Assembly (NCBI GenBank): GCA_946699065.1 | Contig: CAMPDV010002180.1 | Location: 21,940-85,939 of the forward strand | Direction of reading: 5' to 3' | Origin: Loxodes magnus | Taxonomy: Eukaryota; Ciliophora; Karyorelictea; Loxodida; Loxodidae | Length of the DNA stretch: 64,000 nt | Shown: one piece after another, positions 36,601 to 47,950 of the stretch | How positions within the stretch are numbered: position 1 is the stretch's first letter | Layout of the letters: each line of letters starts with the position of its first letter | The notes under the pieces: model-generated | What the model was told of the DNA's origin: nothing | Databases searched by the model: none | The model's input: only the letters and a program-made list of their open reading frames with translations | Translations under genes and position numbers: made by a program

Positions 36601-38490
36601 TTTAAAGGATTGGCTAAAAAGTAGAAACTAGAATTGAAGTTTGAAGATATTAAAGATATGATGATATAGTAGCATGAATGAGTATGATGGATATGGTTAT
36701 GACAATGAGCAGATGACTGATAAGGAGTATGTTAAACTGAAGCGAGAATAAGGAGTGGTATGATGATTGATGACTTAAGGTGATGATGATTAAAGAGATA
36801 ATATTGGTATAGGAAGACTATGTATTATTTAGTTAGGAATGAATATAATAGTTTAGAATATTGAGTTATTAAAAAGGAGAATTGAAGGCAATAAGATTAG
36901 ATAATGATATCTATATAACTAGTTGATGTTGATTAAAAAAGAGAAATGAATTAGTATAGTGTAAGCCTTAGATTAAAATTAGTGTTTTAATAATCTTAAG
37001 CTTAATTATGAGCAATTATGTTAATTTTTTGAATGACTATTAAATTAAAGCGTCTCTACTAGGACTTTTGAAATGTATGGGATTGATTTTGATAAATAGT
37101 TGTACTTACTACTAAATAATGGTTTTTTGTTTGTGTTTTAGTTGTGTTATCTTAACTACTTATGTAGTGTTAATTGAAATAATGAATTAGTTTTAGCTTT
37201 TATGGATTTGATTAAGGTTATTATGATTTTGTATCTATGTTAGCCATAGGTATATTTCATAAATGATAATTTATTCCTATATATTTCATAAGTATAATAG
37301 TAGGGAAAATTGTTGCATTTTATTTTTTGAATTTAAAAGTAAAAACTTAGAAGGCCATAAGATTGTGGATAGGTTTATGGAAGATATGGTATAATAAGTT
37401 AGCTCTGTAGTTGATGTGTAGCAAGCATAATTACTAAAAGAGCTATTTATACATTAGAATAATAAACTTAAACTTATATGAAAATAAAGGTTTTAGTTAA
37501 ATTGTCTAGTAGTTAATTCTAAATTAAATATACCATTCTAAAACACCATATAGCATCATATCAATAATCAGGCTTAATCATATACAAACCTAAAGTACTA
37601 ATCATCAATACATACTTACTATCTATCTAAATCCTAACTATTTATTCAATCAGATTTACCTTACAACAAACCTTTAAGTCAACATACAAATTAAGTCTAA
37701 TTTCTTCTAAACAGACTCAAACTTACAGCTGAAAAACTAAAATGCTCAATTACAGAACAACAACTTTAAATCTTATTTAAGAAATTAAGCTACACAAGAT
37801 TAAGCAGATTAGAGCCAAATATTTAAATTATAGAATTCAGAGAGATTAATTTAAAGAGAGAAAGGAATATCAACCCTTTATTAAGTAGTTATTTATTAAT
37901 TTAACTAAACCATCTTTATTATTATACCTCTCTGCTTCTTATTCAAATAACACTAATCAATCATCATTCAAACCTTATTAAAATACCTAAGTGCTACCTT
38001 AAATCTAAATTAATAACTAATAATTACCAAAGAATAAAATACAAAAAGATAAGATATTATTTAAATCAATAGAGTAGCTTTAAGTTAATTACTATATTTC
38101 ATCATTCTAATCTAATTTCAAATATTACCATTATCTTACCAGCCATACCAAAATATTTCCCTTTTTTACATTTTGCTAAACATATAATAGTTTATGATTC
38201 AAATCTATTTCAAAATTATCATCTTAAAAATTATATAGAGAGAAGATAAATCTTTACTAATAACATCTTTAAATTTCAAATTATTAACATAAGTCTAAAC
38301 TAAAAAATACATTTTTATTCAGTTATCATACAACTATTCAACTCTTTATTCTAAACCTTTAGTCTTTAACTATCAAATTGCATTTGCTAAACATTTATAT
38401 CCATAAACTATTGATGTTTTCATTGAGTCTAATCTTTTTTAGATGAACTTCTTATTAATTACATCCTTAAACTTTTATAATTTTCTTTAT
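36601..38490. other. AT-rich region, no supported gene
   Basis: G-rich plus strand at 36.6-37.3 kb with many ATG and TGA, then ordinary AT-rich DNA. 'GATATTAAAGAT' at 36649 resembles the 25.3/31.2/46.5 kb block but the similarity stops quickly. Confidence 0.4.
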
Positions 38491-38499
38491 CTTTTATAA

Positions 38500-39850
38500 A
38501 GCAGGTTTATATAAGGTTTAGTCCTTTTTATATCCTTTTAAGATGTTAATGCAAATAACCCTTTTTTTTACTTAGTCTTTCTTCTAATTTTGTGCTTTTT
38601 AGTTCTAAATAATCTGGGTGACTCAAGCTTCTAAATCCATTTTTCTTAAAGGGATTTTTGTCAGAAGAAATAGATCTACAGCTAGACCTTATTTTCTGTC
38701 CCTTCTAAAGATAAAATTTAGTATTTACTGTCAATATATCCACATTCTATATTATTAGAACATCCAATTACCTCAAGCAAATTATCTTTTCTTTATAAGC
38801 TAACTGTTTTAAAGTGGTGGGGATAATTTTTCTATATCTGCTTCTGTTAAGATTAGCATTCTAGTTGATCTTCTGAAGTAAATCCATATTATCGTTAAGT
38901 TGAATGTTCCTTCAAACTATCTTTTTTATAGGATTGGAATGCAAACTCAATTGAGAGACTAGTGAGCTACTGTAGACTGCTACTCTATAAATCTAAAATA
39001 ATTATTAATAGCTATATAATCTAGCAATTTTAAGATAAAAGTACTTTAATGATTGCTGCTTTTTTAAGTTTCTTAGGATTAATAGAATTTAAATTTAAAG
39101 CTAATGGATTCGGTAAGACTATTAACTTTTAAAAGTTACTTCTTGATCATTTATCGTTATAAGTCTTCCTTATCTATCTTCTTGAGCTGCTTTTCTAAAT
39201 ATTACTGAAGTTAATTACTTGGTGAGATTTTACCTCTATTAGATACTAATCTTCTTTATTGAAAAGATCTCAGTAAATTATTAGTTGTAGTACGACTCTA
39301 GAAGTTAAGAAACAGATATAGTAATAATCAAAGTCTGTTGTAGAGTATTCAAATTTAGTGATGTAGTTTGCTAACGATAAGTCCTAAGATCTCATTTTCT
39401 ACCCTCAGCTTTACAATATTAACTCCACTTTTACATTTCCGGTACCAGCTAATTCCCTTTTAATTCACCTCTCAATCTAGATTAGCCCTCTATTAAGCTT
39501 TATCTTTACCTTTCATATAATTCTAGTCTAAATCTCCAGATTTAGCTATTTGAAAATTTTTATCAATTGCCAATGTTGTTTGGGTAAAACCTACAAGCTT
39601 GAAGTTTAAATTTACCAAATACATTGATATGATTAGTTCAGCTACTCAAATCTTAAGCCGAAACAGCATTTTAATCAATAATATTTCTCAACTAAGTTAA
39701 ATCAACATCTAGCTCAGTTTCTTATATAATCAGACACATTTCCTAGTTATCATTATCTACTTGCATCTATCCACATCCAATCTTGTACTAGCTTATCCAG
39801 CTTCTTGCTGGCTTTACAAGATTATTTTTCTTTATCCTAGTTTATCTCTT
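38500..39850 (-). pseudogene. Conserved unknown protein of the second repeat pair, copy B
   Basis: Degenerate partner of 35.3-36.6 kb on the same strand (see there for the shared blocks). The cysteine codon TGT of copy A's 'KACITQ' is TGA here. Further upstream the minus strand reads 'VDNDNQEMCLIIQETELD' and 'LTQLRNIIDQNAVSAQDL' (39.75-39.65 kb), then in another frame 'VGFTQTTLAIDKNFQIAKSG' (39.60-39.52 kb). These acidic and mixed blocks look coding but are split over frames. Confidence 0.4.
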
Positions 39851-39949
39851 TCATGTTCTATTTTCTATGCCTATAGACCTTTGATCCAGTTACTATATCT
39901 TAAGAACTTTTATTACAAGACTTGACAATCAAATTTTAAATTAATTAAT

Positions 39950-40120
39950 ATCACTTTAAGATGTTAAAGATACCATAAGTATAAATAAAGGAGAATGATA
40001 GAACATGATAGATAACTTTATCTATTGCTAGTATATAACTAGGATATAAATAGAATCAGATGACGGGCAGAGAAATATCAGCGTTAGATGAAAAAACAAC
40101 ACTAATAAGAGTAATAAAAT
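39950..40120 (+). repeat. Diverged 'ADSSEGK' block of the repeat family
   Basis: GATGTTAAAGATACC at 39968 and, 70 bases later, a frame 'ITRIQIESDDGQRNI' resemble 31.24-31.38 kb ('DVINRYEADSSEGKI') and 46.5-46.6 kb. It lies just downstream of the 38.5-39.9 kb segment, so the two repeat groups share this end. Confidence 0.4.
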
Positions 40121-40589
40121 AGACATTTAAAGGCATTAAATTTATAAATAAAGCAGATTATATTACTTGTAGATAAAAAGGAGACTCTAACAGTAATATA
40201 TCATATAACTACATCACATTTCACAGTTAAAGTTTTAGTTTAAGTAATTTAGATAAGACTAATAATACTAATTAGCTTAAGAGAATTAAAGATAATAGAA
40301 GTATAGTATCTAATATATAAGTAGTAACTAATTATTGCTAGTAAAGACAAGTTAATAGTTATTATATAATCCTTTATTAAAACTAGTGTTTTGAGCATAT
40401 ATGAGTGATTGAAAATAATAATGGTAATTATTTAAAAAGGATTAGTGTTATTAAATTTGATTGGTTGAAATAGTAGTAATAAATTGGGTAACTCATTACA
40501 CTATAGATAATTATAAAAAGGATAATTAATTTAAAGATATAAAACATTCAAAATATTTATTAGATATCATCCGTGTGGGAATTTTAATA

Positions 40590-40890
40590 GACGAGAACCA
40601 TGCTGAGAAGTATGGTAGGTCATTCAAGTTTCTGCCCTATCAGCTTTCGATTGTAGTGTATTGGACTACCATGGCAGTGACGTATAACGGAGAATTAGAG
40701 TTCAATTCTGGAGAGAAAGTCTGAGAGACGGCTACCACATCACAACATCAAGGAAGGCAGTAGGCACACAAATTACCCAATCCTGACTGAGAGAGATAGT
40801 GATAAGAAATAACGACAACTGGCTTCGTCTCGGTGATTGGAATGATCACAACGTAAAAGCGTTAGAGAGCCCACTGGAGAGTAAGTCCTC
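40590..40890 (+). pseudogene. 18S rRNA gene fragment, diverged
   Basis: About 300 bases of near-balanced composition match the 5' domain of eukaryotic 18S rRNA: TCATTCAAGTTTCTGCCCTA at 40620, then the strongly conserved TATTGGACTACCATGGCAGT at 40658, AACGGAGAATTAG, ACGGCTACCACATC, AATTACCCAATCCTGACT and AGTGATAAGAAATAAC. Many substitutions hit positions that are invariant in working genes (for example GACGTATAACGG for CACGGGTAACGG, GAGAGACGG for GAGAAACGG). It stops just before the 530-loop sequence (GCCAGCAGCCGCGG is absent). A transposed rDNA remnant, not a working gene. Confidence 0.9.
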
Positions 40891-40899
40891 CGATTTTGT

Positions 40900-42050
40900 T
40901 CTAGAGGTCTCTAAAAATATAGTATACATGAATTAAGGTTGGCTTTGACCGAAATCCCATCATAAATTAAAAAATAGCTCACATAATGATTAAGGAAAAA
41001 AGCTGAAATGAGTCTAGATTATGAAATAAAATAGTTAGCTTGAATATGAAATGTAATGAGTTGCTTATTTGGATGATTTGCTGCTAAAACGTCTAATTTG
41101 GGGCAGAAACGGTTAATATAGCAACAATTGAAAAAGTGCTCATGATAAGCAGATAAAGTGATTTGCTTGTGATAGTTAAAATTTTAAGAATAATGTTGTC
41201 AAAGATATTATCTTTCGATTGATTTGATACCTTGTACTAAATAGGTCTAAAAAATTATCATCTTAAAGACTAAATTTTTGCTTCCGTACTTAAATAATTA
41301 ATTTATTAGTAGCAGTTATATCCTGTATGTTTAATCGCTTAAAACTTTGTCTTATTTAATTCTAAGGAGTAAATCTAAAATGTGTTAGGTTAATTTAAGA
41401 TTAATAGTAGATAACTAGGATTAGATAAAAGCAGTAATTAATAGATTGAACTAATTCTTAAACCACTGAGGAAAGATTGCTCTTCAAATTAAAAAACAAT
41501 TATAAAATAGGTAAAGCAGAATAGCTAAATCAAATATAACTATTAGAACACATTTAAATGCTTATTCAAAGTCAAATAATATACTACTTACTATAGTTCA
41601 ATGATATATTAAGACAAATATTAAAAGATAATATTGATTTTTCTTTTTTACTTAACTCCAATGTAAAGAACTAACTGCTTACAAATATGGTTTCATCTGA
41701 GTATGTTACTAAATTTTTTATCTACATATATAACTCCTCTGATCTAGAATTATTAGATAGTACCACTCTAATTGCTTTAAATCGCTTTTCTTTCATTTCG
41801 TAGACAATTTGTATTCTTCTTTCCACTTATATTTAATAAGCTTATATCTCATTCGCAAATATTCTTATCATTCTTCATAAAACTTTCTTAAATAAGGTAA
41901 TTAGCATATAAAATAGCTTCTCTTATGAATCGTAATGGTATAGTTTTATTTAAGTAATGTTAAGACATAAAATGATTTGAAATATTAAATATCCTAAGTT
42001 TATAATAAATAGTATAAAGAATTACTAATAAACATACAATCTAATTATCC
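40900..42050. other. AT-rich region, no supported gene
   Basis: Ordinary AT-rich DNA after the rRNA fragment; no motif or repeat recognised. Confidence 0.4.
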
Positions 42051-42055
42051 TTCTA

Positions 42056-42604
42056 TCATACAAATTTCTCTTTTTCTCTAGGTCTAAAAATTATAGTTCC
42101 AAAGTATTAAACTTGAGCCTCTAATATTTGGATCTTAGTTGTTAAATTTTAGGTTCTAAGAATCAGTAGTTAGATATTCTACTTACTGGACTCTAATTTC
42201 TAGTTTTTAAATCCCACCAGAAATTTATAGCTGAATCTACCTCCTAAATTCCTTTTTAACGTTGATTAACTATTTCTAATTACTAGTCAGTATGTATTTC
42301 GATACTCAAGGGTTATGATAACTCTAGTATCACTCTCTTTGATATTCAATTCACGTTCTAAATGAGCATTAGCAACTCTTCAATAATCTTTGAGGCTTTA
42401 GATATCCTTAATCCTGTAGAATAATCCCTACCTATCGAGATTTTACTAATCCTTCAGCTAATCTAGCAAAAATTTCTCTGTCTTAAGTAAAGCACTTTGG
42501 TTAATTAAGAAGAGCTATAAGAGAAAAAAGAGTATTGAATACTTTGAAAATGTGTCAGATAATTAGCCTTGAGATTGTGATAGTACATTCAAAACCTCAT
42601 TACT
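42056..42604 (-). CDS. Putative coiled-coil protein, unknown
   Basis: The minus-strand frame ending at TGA 42056 contains 'RIKDIQSLKDY-TGA-RVAN', 'HLERELNIKESDTRVIITLE' and, near the C-terminus, a heptad-like stretch 'LTTKIQILEAQVQYF'. Two internal TGAs (DY-TGA-RV, NTY-TGA-LV) would suit Trp. Amino-acid use looks real (acidic and basic residues mixed), but a plus-strand frame over 42.2-42.6 kb is also plausible, so only the part from about 42470 downward is favoured. Confidence 0.35.
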
Positions 42605-42760
42605 TTTTAATACCTAGGATCTAGAACAAAGGAACAACAGAAAGGAAGATGAAAATAATGAGGATATCAGTAACTTTGCTAGCAAATTCGATAAGATTAG
42701 CAAAATTTGGCAGATAGAACAGAAAAAGTAAGTAATTTATTGTAGCAAAAACATGAGAAA
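42480..42760 (+). CDS. Putative hydrophilic protein, unknown, divergent from the 42056 frame
   Basis: Plus-strand frame with 'KKSIEYFENVSDNQP', TGA, 'DCDSTFKTSLLFNTQDLEQR' and then a very acidic stretch 'KEDENNEDISNFASKFDKI' ending in 'WQIEQKK'. The composition (many D, E, N, K; TGG for Trp) is unlike random AT-rich translation. It points away from the 42056 frame on the other strand. The one TGA again stands where Trp would fit. No paralogue found. Confidence 0.35.
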
Positions 42761-42769
42761 TGTAGTTAT

Positions 42770-44470
42770 AGAAGAAACATAATTATTGAATCTTTGTCTT
42801 ATTTTCCTTCCGTAAGGTTTTTATTTTTTCCAATATTAGCTCAAATTAATGATTGTGATTAGTTATTAAGCAGGTTTTATATATAAGTTAATTATCTTTA
42901 GATCATATTAATTACAATACTATTTGATGCTCTTAACACAAGTTATAAATTTTAGTTTTAATAGTTTTTAGTTAATGTACAAGTTTAGTTTATTTTAACT
43001 TAACATCAAGACAGAATATAACATTATTCCTCTTATGCATTGCATTTAAACATCACTACCTATACATTACCACTTAGACAATTAATCTCATTAAACCCAT
43101 CATCACATATCACACAAATGCTTGCATTTTAAACATTTTTAATCACCAAATTAATTATAAGAAAATAAATAGCTTTAATTATATCCTTATAATATAGATA
43201 ATCCATAGACAAGCAATTTATTAAGAGTTTAAATATTATTAAAGAGAATGCTTAATTAAATAATATTTATTACTCTATCATAACGTATTCTATATGCTTT
43301 TTGTGGATAACTTTAATCTTTTATGATAGTTTTGTTAATATTCAATTAATTTAAAATTCAATTCACAAATTACAAATTAATATCTTACAGAGAAAGCTAC
43401 TGGCGTTATCTCTGCCAAAAAGGTATTTTTAGTTTTAGTTCTTATTTCTCATTGAACAATTTCCCTTTTAGATTTCATGCCTTTTATCTAACTAATTTAA
43501 TTCCAGAGGTTCAATATTTTACTATTTATCTATTTCTTAAATTTATCTTTATCATTCAAATACTCTTTTCTTTTACTCACCTAGCCTTTTTTTTCTTATT
43601 TTGTTATTAAAAATTAGCTTACTGAAATGAGATTTTAACACCCTAGATAGCCTTGTTAAACTTAAGTATCTTTTAATGTAGTAATTAACTAACCAAGATC
43701 GCATAGTTAGAAGATCCTTCAATTTGCATATTTTCTATCTTTTATTCCATTTCTGAAAGTAATCTTCTATTTTCATTGATATAATTAGCATTCTTATTAC
43801 ACCTTCTAATTACTAGATATCCAGCAAAAAAATTCTTAGAATAAAATCTATTTAATAAATACTATAAAAGGCCTATTTTAGCTTTCTTTAGTATTTGATT
43901 TTAATTAAATTTTAGGAATTTATTCAATAATTGAACGTAAAAGTTTAAAAAATAAAACAGTATTTTATAATATATAAATACCGCCCAAATTTGTTTGGCT
44001 CTATTTAAAGGTTAAAATCTTTATTTATCCGCCTTTTTCTTGATTTCTCAAGTTTGTTTTGCTTCATATGTTATAATCCTTTAAAGTACATCAAGATCTT
44101 TCTACTATCTAATCTAATCGACATTATTTAAAACTTGAACTATTAGCTCTAAAATATCTTTCAACCCCAGTTTTTGAGTTTATCATCTGAATTTTATTGA
44201 AATTAAGTTTTATTTTTTTAATTATCTCCCTTCTAAATATAGATCTGTAAATTTTTCATTAGCATTTAAGATCCCTCCCATGTCTTGCATGTTTATTGAA
44301 GCAAGCAGCTTAAATTTATCTTCCTGCATTAAATTTTGAAAGTACTATTATAATTATCGATGTTTTTCTTAATATTAATAATAGAATCATTTTTCTACTG
44401 AGAAATTGCTTACCCACCAAATTTACTATTTCTTCAATTACTCATTTTACAGCGTCAAAAAGAGCAATTT
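42770..44470. other. AT-rich region, no supported gene
   Basis: No motif, RNA gene or array seen. T-rich on the plus strand at 43.4-44.4 kb. Confidence 0.4.
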
Positions 44471-44599
44471 TAAGCTAAAAGTATCATTGATACTTGATGC
44501 TTTTTTATTCATTAGTATATATAAAAAATGAACTGAAACCTAATTAAGTTAAGGAATGTTTTCCTTTGAATAGCTGCTTCTCTAAATATCTTTTTTAAC

Positions 44600-45340
44600 T
44601 TTTAACTTTTGCTATTTATCAGCTTTTAACTTTAGTCTTCAGGTTGGTTTCTTAATTATAAATTTACATCCAATAAGTTTAAGATCTCGTAAATTTCTCA
44701 TCATTCCATTTTTACTTCGCTTTTTTTAGATTTATCTTATATTTCCCTTAAAACTTAATCTCTTTTGAATCTTGACTCTCAATCTTGATATTCTTTACCT
44801 TTCTTAATCTAGATTCTTGTTATACTTATTAAGCCTCTTTATATACTTCTTCTTTAAGAAACATAGCAGATTCTAGTATTTATGTATGGATTAATGTTAA
44901 ACCTTGTTACAAAACTACTTAGACTCTTAGATATCACCAGCTTAAATTACGTTCTTATATTATATTTTTCCTATTTAGATTACCGAAATATTGTAAAGAA
45001 GTATTTTAAGAATCCAATAGTACTTTTGGTGCTAAATATCCTGAGGAATAGTTTTTCTAAAGTAGGAAAAACTGGCTATTCTAACGTATTCTAATTTGAC
45101 TACATATTCTACTTTCAATAGTTGATGTATCGCTTGCAATTTAGATTGCAAGTCTAAACAAAAGTAGTCAAACGTCTTTAAATATTGGTTCTGTTAATCT
45201 TTTCTTATACTGAAGTGTTCTTTGAGCAAACATATTTATCAATTACCTAGACTAAATCTTATTAGAACCTCTTAAATAATCTGTCATAATAACTAGTTAG
45301 AGATATCTTAGATATTAAAGTATTTCTAAAATAAATAATA
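44600..45340 (-). pseudogene. Conserved unknown basic protein of the repeat family, copy B
   Basis: Same protein as at 28846-29580, kept best in 'LFLRIFSTKSTIGFLKYFF' and 'IRTQFKLVI'. The C-terminus is damaged: two successive TGAs follow 'SEVKME', and there is a frameshift near 45.26 kb. Glutamine codons differ silently from copy A (GAA-TAG for GAA-TAA, CGG-TAA for TGG-CAA). Plus-strand frame 44882-45094 is the shadow of this gene. Confidence 0.5.
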
Positions 45341-45844
45341 TCTCTTATGAATAATTAAACTTATAATGTATTTTGCTACTTCTCTTTTATTAGATTTAGA
45401 TTTACTATTACTTAGCTTTCTTCTTTATTGGATCTATATTTTATTTTACCCTCCAAATATTTTTTGTTCTAATACTTGAATTGCTTATAATTATCTACCT
45501 TATGTATGTTAAATTTCTATATTTAAGGATAATTAAAGTATTTTCTACTTATTGGATATTAACAGTCTAATCCTCATTATTTATTTTCCTTTTCATTTAA
45601 TCCTTTTTTAATTTCCTTCATTTAAAAACAATATAATTAATTTATAATTTTAGCTTAATTAAGAAGACAAATCTAAGTATTTAGTTTAGTAAGATAGTTA
45701 GATATAAAAGGGTAACCATAAGAATAATAAAGAAAAGTGATTATAATAAAATATACTATCAATGATACTTTACTGTAGCATATCAAATGCTAAGCAGTTT
45801 ATATCTTTAGTTTATATTTTATAGAAATGAAGCTACCCAATATT

Positions 45845-46330
45845 TAAATATCAAAATATAATTAAAAATAATAACAAAAAGAGATATAGGAGCATGCTTT
45901 AGACTATAGAGTGTAACTACAAGTCATCCACTCATTAATTAAAACTAAGAAAAGATTAAGTTGAAAATTAGATTTAAATACAGAAACTTATTCTTATGGA
46001 AGCCTTAAGAATAGAAGGTCTGTTAAGCTAAACAACACTATAGAAGAAGTTTCTAAACATATTTCCTAAGCAATTTTCATTCTAATATTCGAAATATAAA
46101 GCGGCATTAACTTGATTTCCCTTTAACTAGCTAATAAGCAAGTAGAAAGATTATCTTAATTAGTTATTTATTTTAGAGACTTGAACTATCAGCAAGCATA
46201 TACGTTAGTAGTAATTTAAATTTGCACAAGTATACATATTTAATCCAGCATCTTCTCATAAGCTTTACTTTATGTCTTTAAGCTTAGTTTTAGTTAGTTA
46301 CATTTAATATCTGGAAAATGCTTAGGTAAT
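45845..46330 (+). pseudogene. Conserved unknown protein of the repeat family, copy B
   Basis: Plus-strand partner of 30486-31088. It is frameshifted near 45.98 kb, after which 'NLISLQLANKQVERLSQL' and 'TSIHIQSSIFSQALLY' follow copy A closely. Many changes are third-position or TAA/TAG/CAA swaps, showing past selection on the protein. Confidence 0.5.
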
Positions 46331-47950
46331 AAAGCAGTTATTATTATAATTAAGATAAACTTTACTTTATTCAATTTTAAAGCTGCTTAGTCTAGTCCCT
46401 AGTTTCTTAATTTTCTTTTAATTATCCCAATCATTTTATCATATCGATAAATTAGATCTTTTCATTAGTAAGTAAACTGGTTGATTTTTTATTAGCGAAA
46501 GTCTTAAGATATTAAAGATACCAAGAAGAATAATTAGTAATAAGATCAAGCAGCCAACATAGTCTGTTATAGCTTAAGCCAAGGATCTTATTAATAGATA
46601 TAAAGCAGATAGCTCAGAAGTAAGATTTATAAAAGGACTAAAAAGAATAATGAAATTATATATTAAAGAAGCATTATGAAATCCATATTCAGCTAAGAAT
46701 TTAGATTAAACATAATAAGAGAGAAAGTCAGATTCATCCTAACATTACAAAACTGGACGTTCATTAGAGAAAAATTAACGTTTATATTATTTAAGTTCAG
46801 CTACTAAGAGAAAGAATATAGATCAAAATAATAAATTATAAAGAAGAAAATTAGATATTAAAAAGTGGATAAATTTGCGTTAATAACTAAGTATTAGTTT
46901 TAGTATTATAATATTGTAAAATTAATACTCTTATAAAAATAGATTTAAGTAAAGAATGATTTAAAGATATCAATTTAATTTAATGTTTATAAAGTTATTA
47001 AATTACTGTTTTGCTAAAATTAATTATTAACATCTAAGAGATTACATTAAGTCTTAGCTTTTAAATTAATTATGACTTATAGCAAAAACCTTTTTCAAAA
47101 CTGTTTATTTTACCAGCTTTCTTATTTCTACTTTTAATTACCATATAATAGTAGGATCCATGAATAATAGATACCCATTCCTTCTTTTTTACTTCAAAGT
47201 GATACTTCATAAATAAGTTTTAGCTCACTATCTAACTACCAACTGATTAAGGTGTTTTTTTCTACTTTATTTGAATGCATTAGAATTAGCTTTCTTCTTC
47301 TATAATTATAAATAAGCCTATCTTCAATTCTTGATAGTCTAATCTTACTATCTTATTTAGATTCTTTAGCTAGACAACTTTCAATAGCATTCATATATTC
47401 TTTTAATTCCTTTATAGCGAAGTCATTATATACAACAATTAACTTAACCTAAATAGGATTTAGAAATATATTCTAATAGTTTTAGCAATTTAATATTGCA
47501 TCTCTTAAACTTACTCTAAACTGCTGAGATTGTACAATATTAACCTTTGTTCTTTAAATTTGTCTCCACTAATTCTACTTAATTTAGTTTCTATTAGATT
47601 AATTTTTTATGCTTATCTTGTTACTAACCTTACTTGCAACTCCTAGTCTTGATATCTCTTATCATGATCGTATCTTCGTCCTATATAATATCTGGAACAC
47701 CATGGAAGCTATTTACCACACTTAATTAACCTAAAGCTATTTTTTGTCTTATTTACGTATATCCTGCTTCTCCCTTCCAAAAACCTCTATTATATTTTTG
47801 AACTAAAATATAGTGCCCAAAGCTTAAATCTAATAGCAACTAAAATTAAAGCTAAGCTAAAATGAAATAATAAGCTTTATTACTTTAAATTTGAACAATA
47901 GATTAGAAAGGAAAGTAAGATAGTAATTTATAATAGATAGGATAAATATA

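Larger units (their letters stand above)
44480..47950. repeat. Repeat family element, copy B (about 3.5 kb)
   Basis: Partner of 28700-32100 in the same orientation. The match starts near 44.48 kb (TAGCTTAATT- and TGATACTT-rich start), is strongest at 44.84-45.18 kb, and continues through 45.8-46.65 and 47.0-47.95 kb. Copy A has about 0.5 kb at 30.05-30.55 kb with little match here, and copy B has about 0.5 kb (47.18-47.68 kb) not found in copy A, so each copy carries its own indels. Confidence 0.8.
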
